NCBI GenBank assembly: GCA_029817715.1
Contig: JARUPY010000292.1
Span: forward strand, 3,923,001 to 3,987,000
Length of the DNA stretch: 64,000 nucleotides
Source: Melastoma dodecandrum
Lineage: Eukaryota; Streptophyta; Magnoliopsida; Myrtales; Melastomataceae
Direction: 5' to 3'
In this document: positions 38,075 through 46,516 of the stretch, in pieces
How positions within the stretch are numbered: the first letter of the stretch is position 1
Layout of the letters: each line of letters starts with the position of its first letter
Program-made: the position numbers and the translations under genes
The notes under the pieces: generated by a model
Databases searched by the model: none
What the model was told of the DNA's origin: nothing
The model's input: only the letters and a program-made list of their open reading frames with translations

Positions 38075-39244
38075 TCAGCGCCGCCGCTCGAGGATCGACA
38101 CGTAATTGGCGACCGCTGCGCCGCCCATGTTGAAGATCCCGGCGAGTTCCGCCCCGGGCACCTGCATCTCGCCGGCCTCGCCCATGAGCTGGAGGCAGGC
38201 CATCACGTGCATCGACACGCCGGTGGCGCCGACCGGATGCCCCTTGGCCTTCAACCCGCCGGACGGGTTGATCGGCAGCCGGCCCCCCTTCTCGGCCAGC
38301 CCCTCGCGGACGACGCGAAACCCCTCCCCCGGGGCGGCGAGGCCCATCGCCTCGTATTCGATCAGCTCGGCGATGGTGAAGCAGTCGTGGGTCTCCACGA
38401 AGGACAGGTCGTCGTTGCCGATCCCGGCCTCGGCGCGCGCCTTGTCCCAGGCGAGCCGGGCGCCCTGGAACGCGGTCGGGTCGCGGCGGGAGAGCGGCAG
38501 GATGTCGTTGACGTGCGCCCGGGCGCGGAAGCCGATCGCCCGCTCCAGCCCCTCGGCGGTCTCGGCATCGGCGACCACCAGGGCCGCCGCCCCGTCGGAG
38601 ATCAGCGAGCAGTCGGTCCGCCGCAGGGGCGCCGCCACGTAGGGGTTCTTGTCCGAGACACGGTTGCAGAAGTCGAAGCCCAAATCCTTGCGCAGCTGCG
38701 CGTAGGGATTGCCGACCCCGTTGCGGTGATTCTTTGCGGCGATCCGGGCCAGCTCTTCGCTGCGGTCGCCGTAGCGCTGAAAATAGCCCGCCGCGATCCG
38801 CCCGAACACGCCCGCGAAGCCGCCCTCGATATCTGCCTCCTCCTTCCGGTAGGAGGCGCCCAGCAGGATGTCGCCGGTCTCGGCCACGGACTTCGCCGTC
38901 ATCTTCTCGGCGCCGATCACCAGGGCGATGCGGCCGCGACCGCTGTCGACGAAATCGAGGGCCGCGTAGAGGGCCGCCGAGCCGGTGGCGCAGGCATTCT
39001 CCAGATGGGTCGCCGGCACGTGGGCGAGGCCCGGCCGGTTCACCGCAACCAGGGAGCCCTCGAATCCCTGCTTCGAGAAGCCGGTGTTCATCGAGCCGAC
39101 ATAGATGCCGTCGACCCGCGATTCCTCGATCCCGGCATGGGCCAGCGCCTCGCCGGAGACCCGGGCGATCAGACCCTCGACATCCGGCTCCTCCAGCTTG
39201 CCGAACGGGGTGTGGGCCCAGCCCACGATGCAGGCGCGCGTCAT
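38075..39244 (-). CDS. Thiolase family protein (SCP2-thiolase-like)
   Basis: A 389-aa thiolase-fold protein. The nucleophilic Cys85 is in 'LENACATGSAALYAALDF', the His in 'GHPVGATG', and 'HDCFTIAELIEYEAMGL' is the SCPx-type signature. The C-terminal block reads 'FNMGGAAVANYV', without the second catalytic Cys of classical acetyl-CoA acetyltransferases. Thus it is likely a degradative or lipid-transfer-type thiolase. The frame from ATG 39244 is correct; a nearly co-extensive shifted frame is spurious. Confidence 0.87.
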   Translation of the reverse strand: MTRACIVGWAHTPFGKLEEPDVEGLIARVSGEALAHAGIEESRVDGIYVGSMNTGFSKQGFEGSLVAVNRPGLAHVPATHLENACATGSAALYAALDFVDSGRGRIALVIGAEKMTAKSVAETGDILLGASYRKEEADIEGGFAGVFGRIAAGYFQRYGDRSEELARIAAKNHRNGVGNPYAQLRKDLGFDFCNRVSDKNPYVAAPLRRTDCSLISDGAAALVVADAETAEGLERAIGFRARAHVNDILPLSRRDPTAFQGARLAWDKARAEAGIGNDDLSFVETHDCFTIAELIEYEAMGLAAPGEGFRVVREGLAEKGGRLPINPSGGLKAKGHPVGATGVSMHVMACLQLMGEAGEMQVPGAELAGIFNMGGAAVANYVSILERRR

Positions 39245-39335
39245 CCGGTGACCTCCCGTTCTCAGGCGGGACGATGGGGCCGACACGGCCGGCGATCAAG
39301 ACGCATCGGTCGCGCCGGACCGAGCGAGGCCGCAG

Positions 39336-39425
39336 TCAGCGCAGGTGGAAGGCGATCCACGCGACAGCCGCGAGGACCAGGGCGGTCAGCAGGCCCTGGG
39401 CGAGGCGCCGTGCATCGAGCCTCAC
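39336..39425 (-). CDS. 29-aa single-span membrane peptide coupled to the Nudix gene
   Basis: The GTG at 39425 overlaps the Nudix stop codon as GTGA, the hallmark of translational coupling. The peptide has a short basic head (MRLDARR) and one helix, 'LLTALVLAAVAWIAF', then HLR and stop. There is no known family. The arrangement and the clean membrane helix argue for a real microprotein, but it could be chance. Confidence 0.45.
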   Translation of the reverse strand: MRLDARRLAQGLLTALVLAAVAWIAFHLR

Positions 39426-39991
39426 GGCGCGAAGAGGTCCGGTTGGCGGACGCGCAGCGCCAGCACGAGGGTGAGCGTCTTCAGGTCGGTGATCGCGGCG
39501 CGGTCGGCCTCGGCGGCGAGTTCGGCGAGCGGCATCTCCACGACCCGGATGTTCTCGTGCTCGCCCTCGGCCCCGCCGCCCGCCTCGGCCCGGTCGTCCC
39601 GGCCGTAGGGGGCGAGGTAGAGGTGGATCTTCTCGGTGGACAGGCTCGCGCAGGAATAGGTGGCGCCGACGAAATCCAGATCGCCCAGCCGCAGGCCGAC
39701 CTCCTCCAGCACCTCCCGGCGGGCGTTCTCCTCCGGGCTGCCGGCGTCGATCAGGCCGGCCGGCGCCTCGAGCTGCATCTGCGAATCCTCCGCGAACAGG
39801 GCCGGCACCCGCAGCTCGCGGACCAGCGTCGCGACCCGCCGCTCGGGATCGTAGGGCAGGATCCCCACCGAGTCGCCGTGATCCTCGATCGCGCGCTCGG
39901 CCACGGACCCGTCCTGGAGGCGTACCTGCGCGAGCCCGAACCGGTTCCAGCCCTCGTGGAGGAAGCGGATATCGAGGATCTCGGCTGGCAT
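39422..39991 (-). CDS. Nudix hydrolase (ADP-sugar/GDP-mannose pyrophosphatase type)
   Basis: A 189-aa Nudix protein. The box reads 'GLIDAGSPEENARREVLEEVGL'-like, with the metal-binding REVLEE intact but one residue short of the classical spacing, so the Glu usually at box position 7 is missing. The N-terminal beta-strands and 'LVRELRVPALFAEDSQMQLE' fit the ADP-ribose/GDP-mannose pyrophosphatase (NudF/NudK) group. ATG at 39991 is chosen; the longer frame to 40228 is arginine-rich filler. It is divergent from the Mrp operon. Confidence 0.85.
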   Translation of the reverse strand: MPAEILDIRFLHEGWNRFGLAQVRLQDGSVAERAIEDHGDSVGILPYDPERRVATLVRELRVPALFAEDSQMQLEAPAGLIDAGSPEENARREVLEEVGLRLGDLDFVGATYSCASLSTEKIHLYLAPYGRDDRAEAGGGAEGEHENIRVVEMPLAELAAEADRAAITDLKTLTLVLALRVRQPDLFAP

Positions 39992-40148
39992 CGTGCGTCT
40001 CCCGTGGGGCGGGTCCCGGAGCCCTACACGCAACCGTGTCGTCGAGTTCCGGGAACGCCGGCGCGCGCCGGGCCGTTTGCGTCCGATCAGGCGCATGGCC
40101 ACGCTTTTCGGGCCACGCTTTTCGCGGTGCGGATTCCGGTCAGGATCG

Positions 40149-40640
40149 ATGCGGGCAGGACCGATCAGCGGGATCAAGGAGCGATCGACGCGTGATGCGG
40201 TTGCGATCTGGGTGCTGCTTGCCCTCACCTACATGGTCTTCGCCGGCTCGGTGAGCCCGAGCGAGGGACTCGCCGCAATCGCCTGCGCCACCCTCGGGAC
40301 CGCATGGTGGTGGGTGGTGGGTCGGCGCGGCGGCACCCGGTTCCATCTCAGCCGGCAGACCCTCCGGCCCCTAGGGCCAGCCATCCGCGACATGCCTCGG
40401 CAGACGCTGCGCGTGGGAGCGAGCCTCGCCATGGCCGTGCTCGGGCGCGTCCCGGGCGGGGCGACGCGCGAGCAGAGCGCGGCCGAGGTGGCCTGGGCCA
40501 CGCCGTCCGGCGCCACGGCCCCGGCCGCGCGGGCCGTCGGGCTGCTCGGCGCATCCCTCGCGCCGGACAGCTTCGTTCTGAGCCTCGACCGGGAGCACGG
40601 GACGGTGATGACCCACGCCCTGGAGGAGGCGCGGCGCTGA
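40149..40640 (+). CDS. mrpE: Na+/H+ antiporter subunit E (MrpE/MnhE)
   Basis: A 163-aa MrpE subunit. A hydrophobic N-terminal region ('AVAIWVLLALTYMVFAG') precedes the conserved soluble part 'LLGASLAPDSFVLSLDREHG', the MrpE signature where SxTPGT is often seen. AGGA stands a few bases before ATG 40149. It is the first gene of the E-F-G-MbhD-B-C-D operon of the Mrp cation/proton antiporter. Confidence 0.87.
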   Translation: MRAGPISGIKERSTRDAVAIWVLLALTYMVFAGSVSPSEGLAAIACATLGTAWWWVVGRRGGTRFHLSRQTLRPLGPAIRDMPRQTLRVGASLAMAVLGRVPGGATREQSAAEVAWATPSGATAPAARAVGLLGASLAPDSFVLSLDREHGTVMTHALEEARR

Positions 40641-40888
40641 ATATCTGGACGGCTGCCATCCTGGAGCTGCTGCCGCCGCTCGCCCTCGCGGCGGCGCTGG
40701 CGTGGCGGGGCCGGCCCGGTCAGCGCTTCGTCGCCTATCAGCTCGCCGGCAGCATTACGGTTCTCATCCTGACGCTGCTCGCCTTCGCGACCGATCAGGC
40801 GTCGATCACCGACCTCGCCCTGACCCTGGTCCTGCTCAACCTGCCCGGCACGATGCTGCTGGCGGTCTTTCTGGAGCGCTGGATATGA
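40637..40888 (+). CDS. mrpF: Antiporter subunit F (MrpF), CTG start
   Basis: An 83-aa MrpF subunit with three hydrophobic segments ('AAILELLPPLALAAALAW', 'YQLAGSITVLILTLLAFA', 'LALTLVLLNLPGTMLLAVF'). No ATG, GTG or TTG lies at the family start. CTG at 40637 overlaps the mrpE stop as CTGA, exactly like the ATGA/GTGA overlaps elsewhere in this operon, and gives the expected length. Coupled initiation at CTG is therefore inferred. Confidence 0.8.
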   Translation: MNIWTAAILELLPPLALAAALAWRGRPGQRFVAYQLAGSITVLILTLLAFATDQASITDLALTLVLLNLPGTMLLAVFLERWI

Positions 40889-41169
40889 GCGTCGTGATCG
40901 GCCTGATCCTCGGCCTCGCGGTGGCGGCGACGTGGCTCGCCGCGCTCGCCCTCTGGCGCCTGCCCCGGGCCCTCGACCGGCTCCACGCGCTGGCCTTCCT
41001 CAACGTCGCGGCCTCCTTTCTCGTTACCGGGGCGGCCTTCCTGGCCGACGGGATCTCGGGGCGCTCGCTCAAGATCCTGGTGATGATGGTGGTGTTCCTC
41101 GCCTGGGCGGCTCTGCTGTCGCACGTCTCGGGCCGGGCGGTGGCGATGCGCGAGGGGCGTTCGGCATGA
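40885..41169 (+). CDS. mrpG: Antiporter subunit G (MrpG)
   Basis: A 94-aa MrpG subunit with three membrane segments ('VIGLILGLAVAATWLAALAL', 'FLNVAASFLVTGAAFLADG', 'LVMMVVFLAWAALLSHVSG') and 'LPRALDRLHALAF', the family's conserved linker. ATG at 40885 overlaps the mrpF stop as ATGA. Confidence 0.88.
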   Translation: MSVVIGLILGLAVAATWLAALALWRLPRALDRLHALAFLNVAASFLVTGAAFLADGISGRSLKILVMMVVFLAWAALLSHVSGRAVAMREGRSA

Positions 41170-41179
41170 GGCTGTCCCG

Positions 41180-41431
41180 ATGAGCGTCATCCTGCCGCTG
41201 CTGTTCCTGCTCACGGCGATCTCGGGCACCGCGGTGGTGCTGGTGCGTGATCCCGTCCGGCAGGTCTTCGCCATCGCGATCAACGGGCTCGTCCTGACGA
41301 TCCTGTTCGACGCCCTCCAGGCCCCCGACGTCGCCCTTTCGGAGCTGGCGGTGGGTTCGGCCGCGGTGCCGCTCCTCTTCCTCGTGGCGCTGATGGCGGT
41401 GCGCACGCAGCCGCCCGAGGATGAGTCGTGA
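41180..41431 (+). CDS. MbhD/DUF4040 subunit (stand-alone MrpA C-terminal segment)
   Basis: An 83-aa protein with three hydrophobic segments and the DUF4040 block 'VFAIAINGLVLTILFDALQA' followed by 'PDVALSELAVGSAAVPLLF'. In most bacteria this is part of the large MrpA; here, as in archaeal Mbh/Mrp, it is a separate gene. It overlaps mrpB by GTGA at 41428. Confidence 0.88.
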   Translation: MSVILPLLFLLTAISGTAVVLVRDPVRQVFAIAINGLVLTILFDALQAPDVALSELAVGSAAVPLLFLVALMAVRTQPPEDES

Positions 41432-42204
41432 GCCTCCGGATCCGCATCGGGCTGCTCGCGCTCGCGGGCCTCGTCCTCCTACCCGGCGCCGCCGCGGTGA
41501 TCGCCGGGCTTCCGGGATTCGGATCGACCATCGCCCAGTACGGCGCGCGCATCAACGCGATCACCCCGGAGGCGCGGCACGTCGCCAACATGGTGAGCGC
41601 GATCAACTTCGACCTGCGCGGCCTCGATACCCTCGGCGAGGAATTCATGCTGCTCGCCGCCATCACCGGCACGGTGGTGCTGCTGCGGGGGCGTCGCGGC
41701 GAGGGCAACACCGAGCACGCGATGCGCCGTCCCGGCCGCGCCGTCATCCCGCGCTCGGAGGCGACGGTGCTGGCCTGCCGCATCGCCGGGCCGCTCACCG
41801 GCCTGTTCGGCCTCTATGTGGTGGTGCACGCCACCGTGACCCCCGGCGGCGGCTTCCAGGGGGGTGTGATCCTCGCGTCCGGGACCCTGCTGATCTACCT
41901 CGGCGAGGGCTATTCCGGCTGGCGGGACGCGATCCACAGCCACTGGCTCGACGCCATGGAGGGAGGGGGCGCGCTCCTCTTCGCCCTGTGCGGGCTGGCG
42001 CCGATGCTGACCGGCGCCGCCTTCATGGAGAACGTCCTGCCGCTCGGCACCTTCCGCGACCTGTTCTCGGGCGGGCTGATGCTCGTCGAGAATTTCGGCG
42101 TCGCCCTGGCGGTCACCGGCGGGTTCACGCAGCTCTTCCTGGAATTCATGGAGGAGACCCGTGAGGCCGAGGAGCCCGACGAGCCTGGGGAGGAATCCGC
42201 GTGA
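41428..42204 (+). CDS. mrpB: Antiporter subunit B (MrpB, with MbhE-like N-terminus)
   Basis: A 258-aa membrane subunit. The N-terminal part ends with 'INFDLRGLDTLGEEFMLLAA', the block normally found at the end of MrpA (MbhE), then comes the MrpB domain 'VVVHATVTPGGGFQGGVILA' and its hydrophobic segments. It is thus a fusion of the MrpA tail with MrpB. It starts at GTG 41428 and ends in overlap with mrpC. Confidence 0.88.
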   Translation: MSLRIRIGLLALAGLVLLPGAAAVIAGLPGFGSTIAQYGARINAITPEARHVANMVSAINFDLRGLDTLGEEFMLLAAITGTVVLLRGRRGEGNTEHAMRRPGRAVIPRSEATVLACRIAGPLTGLFGLYVVVHATVTPGGGFQGGVILASGTLLIYLGEGYSGWRDAIHSHWLDAMEGGGALLFALCGLAPMLTGAAFMENVLPLGTFRDLFSGGLMLVENFGVALAVTGGFTQLFLEFMEETREAEEPDEPGEESA

Positions 42205-42608
42205 GTGTGCTGCCCTACGCGGTCGCCGCGTGGCTGTTCGGAATCGGCCTCTACGGCATCGCGACCAGTCGCAACTTCATCCATCTCGTCGGCTGCCTCG
42301 GGGTCTGCCAGTCGGCGACCTACGTGCTGCTGCTCGGCCTCGGCTATCGCTGGGGCAGCATCGCGCCGATCTTCTACGATCACCCACCGGGCACGCCCGC
42401 CGTCGATCCCGTGATGCAGGCCCTGGTGCTGACGGACATCGTGGTCGGCGCGACGCTGACCGCCCTGCTCCTCGTCCTGACCGTCCAGGCGCACAAGCGC
42501 GGCGGCAGCCTGGACCCGGAGAAGCTCCGGCCGATGCGGGCGGGCGGGAAGACCGGTCGCCGCCAAGGCTCGCGCGCCGTGAATGACGGGGAGCGGACAA
42601 CCCCGTGA
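42201..42608 (+). CDS. mrpC: Antiporter subunit C (MrpC, NuoK-like)
   Basis: A 135-aa NuoK-like subunit with three membrane segments: about 6-20, 'FIHLVGCLGVCQSATYVLLL' and 'DPVMQALVLTDIVVGATLTA', then a basic C-terminal tail. The 'ALVLTDIVVG.T.TA' block is MrpC-typical. GTG at 42201 overlaps the mrpB stop. Confidence 0.9.
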   Translation: MSVLPYAVAAWLFGIGLYGIATSRNFIHLVGCLGVCQSATYVLLLGLGYRWGSIAPIFYDHPPGTPAVDPVMQALVLTDIVVGATLTALLLVLTVQAHKRGGSLDPEKLRPMRAGGKTGRRQGSRAVNDGERTTP

Positions 42609-44359
42609 TCGCAGTCCCCGCCTCGCTCCTGCCTTTGCCGGTCGCCATCCCGCTGGTGTTCTGCGCCGCGCTGCTGGCGACCGCCCACCTGCTGCCGGGC
42701 CGTGTCCCCGACATCCTCGCGTTGCTCGCTGCGCTTGCCGTCGCGATCCTGTGCGCGGTGATCGCCGTGCAGGCCGCCGACAAGCCCCTCGTCTACTGGT
42801 TCGGCGGCTGGGAGCCGCGGGACGGCGTCTATCGCGGCATCGGCTTCTCGGTGGACGAGGCCAGCGGCTGGATCGCGGCCTTCATCGGCCTGCTCTACGC
42901 GCTCACCTTCGTGTTCGCCTGGGGCTTCTTCGACCGGACGCACGGCCACTTCCACATCCTGATGCTGCTGTTCCTGGCCGCCATGGTCGGGTTCTGCTTC
43001 ACCCGCGACATGTTCAACCTGTTCGTGTGGTTCGAGGTGATGAGCGTCGCGGCCTTCGCGCTCACGGCCTATCATCTCGCGGAATCGTCGCTGTCGGGGG
43101 CCATCAACTTCACGGTGGTCAACAGCCTCGCGGGCTTCCTGATGCTCGGCGGCATCGGACTGATCTACGCCCAGACGGGCACGCTCGACTTCGACGGCAT
43201 CGCCGCTTCGGTGGTACGCGGCGGGCGCGATCCGGTGGTGGCCGGGGCCTTCTGCCTCGTGGCCGCCGCCCTGATGATCAAGGGCGCGATCGTGCCGTTC
43301 CAGTTCTGGCTCGCCGACGCGCACGCGGTGGCCCCGAGCCCGGTCTCGGTGATTTTCTCCGGCTCGATGGTCTCCCTCGGGCTGTTCGGCCTCGCCAAGG
43401 TGAGCGCCATCGTGTTCGGGGGCTCCGATCAGGTCCAGGGCGCCCTTCCGACGCTGCTGATCGGGCTCGGCAGCCTCACGGCCCTGCTCGGCGGCTGGAT
43501 GGCCCTGCTGCAGCGCCATCTCAAGCGGATGCTCGCCTTCTCGACCATCTCGCATGCCGGGATCATGCTGACCGGCCTCGGCGCCCTGTCGATCGGCGGC
43601 ACCGGCGGGATGCTGGTCTACGTGGTCGGCCACGGGCTCGTGAAGGGCGCGCTCTTCATGATCGCCGGCATCCTGCTCGCCACCCAGGCGAGCATCGACG
43701 AGATCGCCCTGCGCGGCCTCGGGCGTGCGATCTGGCCGGCCGGGATCGCCATGGCGCTGGCCGGCCTGCTGCTCTGCGGCCTTCCGCTCGGCGTCCTCGA
43801 CCAGGGCACGCGCCTCGTTCAGGGGGCGCTGTCGGTGCAGGGCCACGGGATCGCCCTCGCCGCCACGGTGATCGGCGCCGCGCTGACCGGGGCGGCGGTG
43901 CTGCGGGCGGCTGGGCGCATCTTCCTCGGGCTCGGGCCGGATCCCGGCGACGAAGCCGGGGCGCCGAGCGAGGACGAGCGCGAGAAGGCCAACCGGCCGC
44001 TCTGGCTGATGCTGGCGCCCTGCTGCGTGCTGCTGGCGATCGACATCGCGCTGCCGGCGCACCTGATCGAGCATGCCCTCCCCCGGGCCGTCTCGGCCTT
44101 CATGCACCGGCCGGAGGCCGGAACGCTTGCCGAGGGGCCGGGCTGGCTGCCGTGGGCCTCCGTGGCGGCGGCCCTGGCGGGCGCCGGCTACGGGCTGTTC
44201 CGGAAACGGTTGCCGGCCTTCGTGGTTCAGCCGGTACGGGCCACCCAATCGGCTCCGACGCGCGCCTTAGAGATACTGCACAGCGGCCTGATCGGCGACT
44301 ACGCCGCGTGGCTGGCGGTCGGGGTCGCGGGGATTGCCGCTGTGCTGGCGCTGGCGTGA
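42605..44359 (+). CDS. mrpD: Antiporter subunit D (MrpD, NuoN/L-like)
   Basis: A 584-aa proton-translocating subunit with about 14 hydrophobic segments. Conserved charged blocks include 'DMFNLFVWFEVMSVAAFALT' with the key Glu, 'GAIVPFQFWLADAHAVAPSP', and 'LAFSTISHAGIMLTGLGAL'. It is the only antiporter-type large subunit in the operon, since no MrpA is present. It starts at GTG 42605 in overlap with mrpC; the operon ends here. Confidence 0.92.
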   Translation: MIAVPASLLPLPVAIPLVFCAALLATAHLLPGRVPDILALLAALAVAILCAVIAVQAADKPLVYWFGGWEPRDGVYRGIGFSVDEASGWIAAFIGLLYALTFVFAWGFFDRTHGHFHILMLLFLAAMVGFCFTRDMFNLFVWFEVMSVAAFALTAYHLAESSLSGAINFTVVNSLAGFLMLGGIGLIYAQTGTLDFDGIAASVVRGGRDPVVAGAFCLVAAALMIKGAIVPFQFWLADAHAVAPSPVSVIFSGSMVSLGLFGLAKVSAIVFGGSDQVQGALPTLLIGLGSLTALLGGWMALLQRHLKRMLAFSTISHAGIMLTGLGALSIGGTGGMLVYVVGHGLVKGALFMIAGILLATQASIDEIALRGLGRAIWPAGIAMALAGLLLCGLPLGVLDQGTRLVQGALSVQGHGIALAATVIGAALTGAAVLRAAGRIFLGLGPDPGDEAGAPSEDEREKANRPLWLMLAPCCVLLAIDIALPAHLIEHALPRAVSAFMHRPEAGTLAEGPGWLPWASVAAALAGAGYGLFRKRLPAFVVQPVRATQSAPTRALEILHSGLIGDYAAWLAVGVAGIAAVLALA

Positions 44360-44513
44360 GGCGATACCCGCTGCCCTACCGCGCCCAGCGGGACCGCCTT
44401 CGGCAGATCCCCGCTGACGATGACGGCTCCGAACCGGTCGATCTGCAGGATGCGGGTCAAGGCGCGACCTGCGACGGACCGTTCAGGCCCCTGCTCCGCC
44501 GGGGGGGGCCGCC

Positions 44514-45479
44514 TCAGTAGGTCGCCTGCACGAGACAGGTCCGCCCCTCACCGTTCAGGAGCGCGCAGAGGGCCTGCTCGGAGCGCGGCTGCCGGGACCG
44601 CGCCGAAGGATTCTGGAGCGGCCGCTTGGCAGGGTGGGTCGTCGGCACCTCTATGCTTCGCTGAGCCTGAGACGGCGCGGACACGTTCGCCGGGCGCGAA
44701 ACCGTGTCCGCCGGCCAGCTCGATGCCGAGCCGAGGTCGCCGGGCGCCAGGAAGGCGAGAACCGGCTTCGAAGCGGTCCGGCCACTCTCCGTGGCCCAAT
44801 CTTCGACGGTGCGTCCCGTGATCCGCACCACGTACTCGCGCGTCTCGGCCGGCATCCCAGCGCGACCGTCGAGCCACCCGCGTACGCGCTGGGGGCCCGC
44901 ATTGTACGCGGCGGCCGCCAAACCGAGATTGCCGAAACGCGCCCGGTGCTCCCGCAGGAGTTCGGCCGATTTCGGAATCGCCTCCACGGGATCGAAGGGG
45001 TTGCGCAGACCGCGTTCCGCCGCCGTACCGGGCATGAACTGGGCGATGCCCTGCGCGCCGACCGGACTCACGGCCAGGGGATTGAGGCCACTTTCCTGCC
45101 GCAGCAGCCGGAGGAAGAAATCGGGCGGCAGCGCGTTGGCGGTGGCCGCCTGCGCGATCAGGGCTCGCACGCCGCCTTCGGGCTGCGGGAACAGGACCGA
45201 CGGCGCGAGAGCCTGGGGGAACAGCCGGGAGGCCTCGACCATGGGCTGGGGCGCCCCCCGGCCGACCACCAGCAGATCGACGATGGCGGGCACGTCCAGC
45301 AACGCGGAGGCCAAGGGCGCGACGACGACTGCGTCCACCGCCGTCTCGACACGTGCCGTGCTGGACGCCCGGGGCGCGACGATGAATGTCAAGGCCGCGG
45401 AGACGATCAGGCAGATGGTCAGAGGCCCGCGCGGGAGGCCGCGGTTGAACGGACGGGGATGGCCGACGAACGCGCGCAT
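44514..45479 (-). CDS. Lytic transglycosylase, last gene of the curli cluster
   Basis: A 321-aa SLT-type lytic transglycosylase that would cut peptidoglycan glycan strands in the periplasm. It has an N-terminal signal/anchor ('GPLTICLIVSAALTFIVAP'), the catalytic Glu in 'LLRQESGLNPLAVSPVGAQG', then 'IAQFMPGTAAERGL' and 'AAAAYNAGPQRVRGW'. A ~80-residue low-complexity tail follows. It starts only 6 bp after csgG ends, so it is almost surely co-expressed, and may open the wall for the CsgG pore. Confidence 0.88.
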   Translation of the reverse strand: MRAFVGHPRPFNRGLPRGPLTICLIVSAALTFIVAPRASSTARVETAVDAVVVAPLASALLDVPAIVDLLVVGRGAPQPMVEASRLFPQALAPSVLFPQPEGGVRALIAQAATANALPPDFFLRLLRQESGLNPLAVSPVGAQGIAQFMPGTAAERGLRNPFDPVEAIPKSAELLREHRARFGNLGLAAAAYNAGPQRVRGWLDGRAGMPAETREYVVRITGRTVEDWATESGRTASKPVLAFLAPGDLGSASSWPADTVSRPANVSAPSQAQRSIEVPTTHPAKRPLQNPSARSRQPRSEQALCALLNGEGRTCLVQATY

Positions 45480-45485
45480 GGCGGA

Positions 45486-46388
45486 TCAGGATTTCGCCAC
45501 CAGCGGCCCTGGCGGCAGTGCCGCGCCCGGGATTTCGAGCGGCGTCGGCTTGTCGCGGGCCAGATATTCGTCGACCAGGCGTGTCCCGAGCACCGGGTCG
45601 CGGAAGCGCCACAGCTTCTTGCGGGTCCCCTCGATGATCGTCGCGTAGACGGCGAGGTCGATTGCCTCACGGACGGCCATCTGGGTGGGCTCGTTCCGGG
45701 TCACGCCGGCCTCGGCCTGCAGCAGCTTGGCGACGGCGACATACCGATAGGCGTTGGCGTTCAAGGCGATCGAGTAGATCGTCTTCGTGACGGTGACGCT
45801 GTTCAGCACCTCGCCGGTCTGCACCGAGATGATGCGCATGGCGACGGTGACCTCGTCGCGGCGATACTTGGTGTCGCCGCCGACCCCGAGGAGGTTGGCG
45901 CCGGCGCCGCCGGTGATGGTGTTGGCGTCGTAGGCGATGATGCCGCCCTCGACGATCAGGCCGGCGAAGCGGATCGGCGGCAGGGGCTTGGCGTTCGTGC
46001 CGTCGAATTCCTGCCGGGTGGCGCGGATGAGCTGCCGCTCCTGCAGGAGGTTGGCGAGGTTCGTCCGCTCGACGACGGAGAACCACTGGCCCGCGCCGGC
46101 CCGCCGCAGGGCGTCGACCACGAAGGCGCCGCCGCCCTGCGTCACCGCGCGGGAGTATTCGGCGATGTTGTCATTCGGCTTGTTCTGGCCGGTCAGGTCG
46201 GGGAAATTGTAGATCGCCACGTCGATCTTGCGAACCGGCGGCGGCAGGGTCTCGAGATTGAGGTCGGTGGGCGACGGCGGCGTCACCACGGGAGCCTGGG
46301 CCAGCAATTCGCGATCCCACGGCGCGCAGGCCGCGAGACCGGCGCAGAGTACGGCAGCGCCAACCAAGCTCGTCAGGAAATTACGCAC
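45486..46388 (-). CDS. csgG: Curli secretion pore lipoprotein CsgG
   Basis: A 300-aa lipoprotein that forms the outer-membrane pore for curli subunits. Signal and lipobox are 'VGAAVLCAGLAACAPW' with the modified Cys21. Conserved blocks are 'PPVRKIDVAIYNFPDLTGQN', 'WFSVVERTNLANLLQERQLI', 'FAGLIVEGGIIAYDANTITG' and 'DEVTVAMRIISVQTGEVLNS'. GTG at 46388 is chosen because the signal peptide starts there. E. coli CsgG is 277 aa. Confidence 0.94.
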   Translation of the reverse strand: MRNFLTSLVGAAVLCAGLAACAPWDRELLAQAPVVTPPSPTDLNLETLPPPVRKIDVAIYNFPDLTGQNKPNDNIAEYSRAVTQGGGAFVVDALRRAGAGQWFSVVERTNLANLLQERQLIRATRQEFDGTNAKPLPPIRFAGLIVEGGIIAYDANTITGGAGANLLGVGGDTKYRRDEVTVAMRIISVQTGEVLNSVTVTKTIYSIALNANAYRYVAVAKLLQAEAGVTRNEPTQMAVREAIDLAVYATIIEGTRKKLWRFRDPVLGTRLVDEYLARDKPTPLEIPGAALPPGPLVAKS

Positions 46389-46516
46389 CGCAATGTCCGC
46401 CTTCGTTCCGCTCCGCCGCGCGCGTGCAATCTGACCTTGCGGCCCGGCGCTCTCGCGACAGGCGGCGGCGCCGGCTTCGGGATGGATGGATGGGTCGCCC
46501 CTGGTGAGCGCGCCCG

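Noticed and set aside
38070..39299. 409-codon minus-strand frame nearly co-extensive with the thiolase
   Set aside because: It is Arg/Gly-rich and shows no thiolase motifs; the frame ending at 38075 has the catalytic residues.
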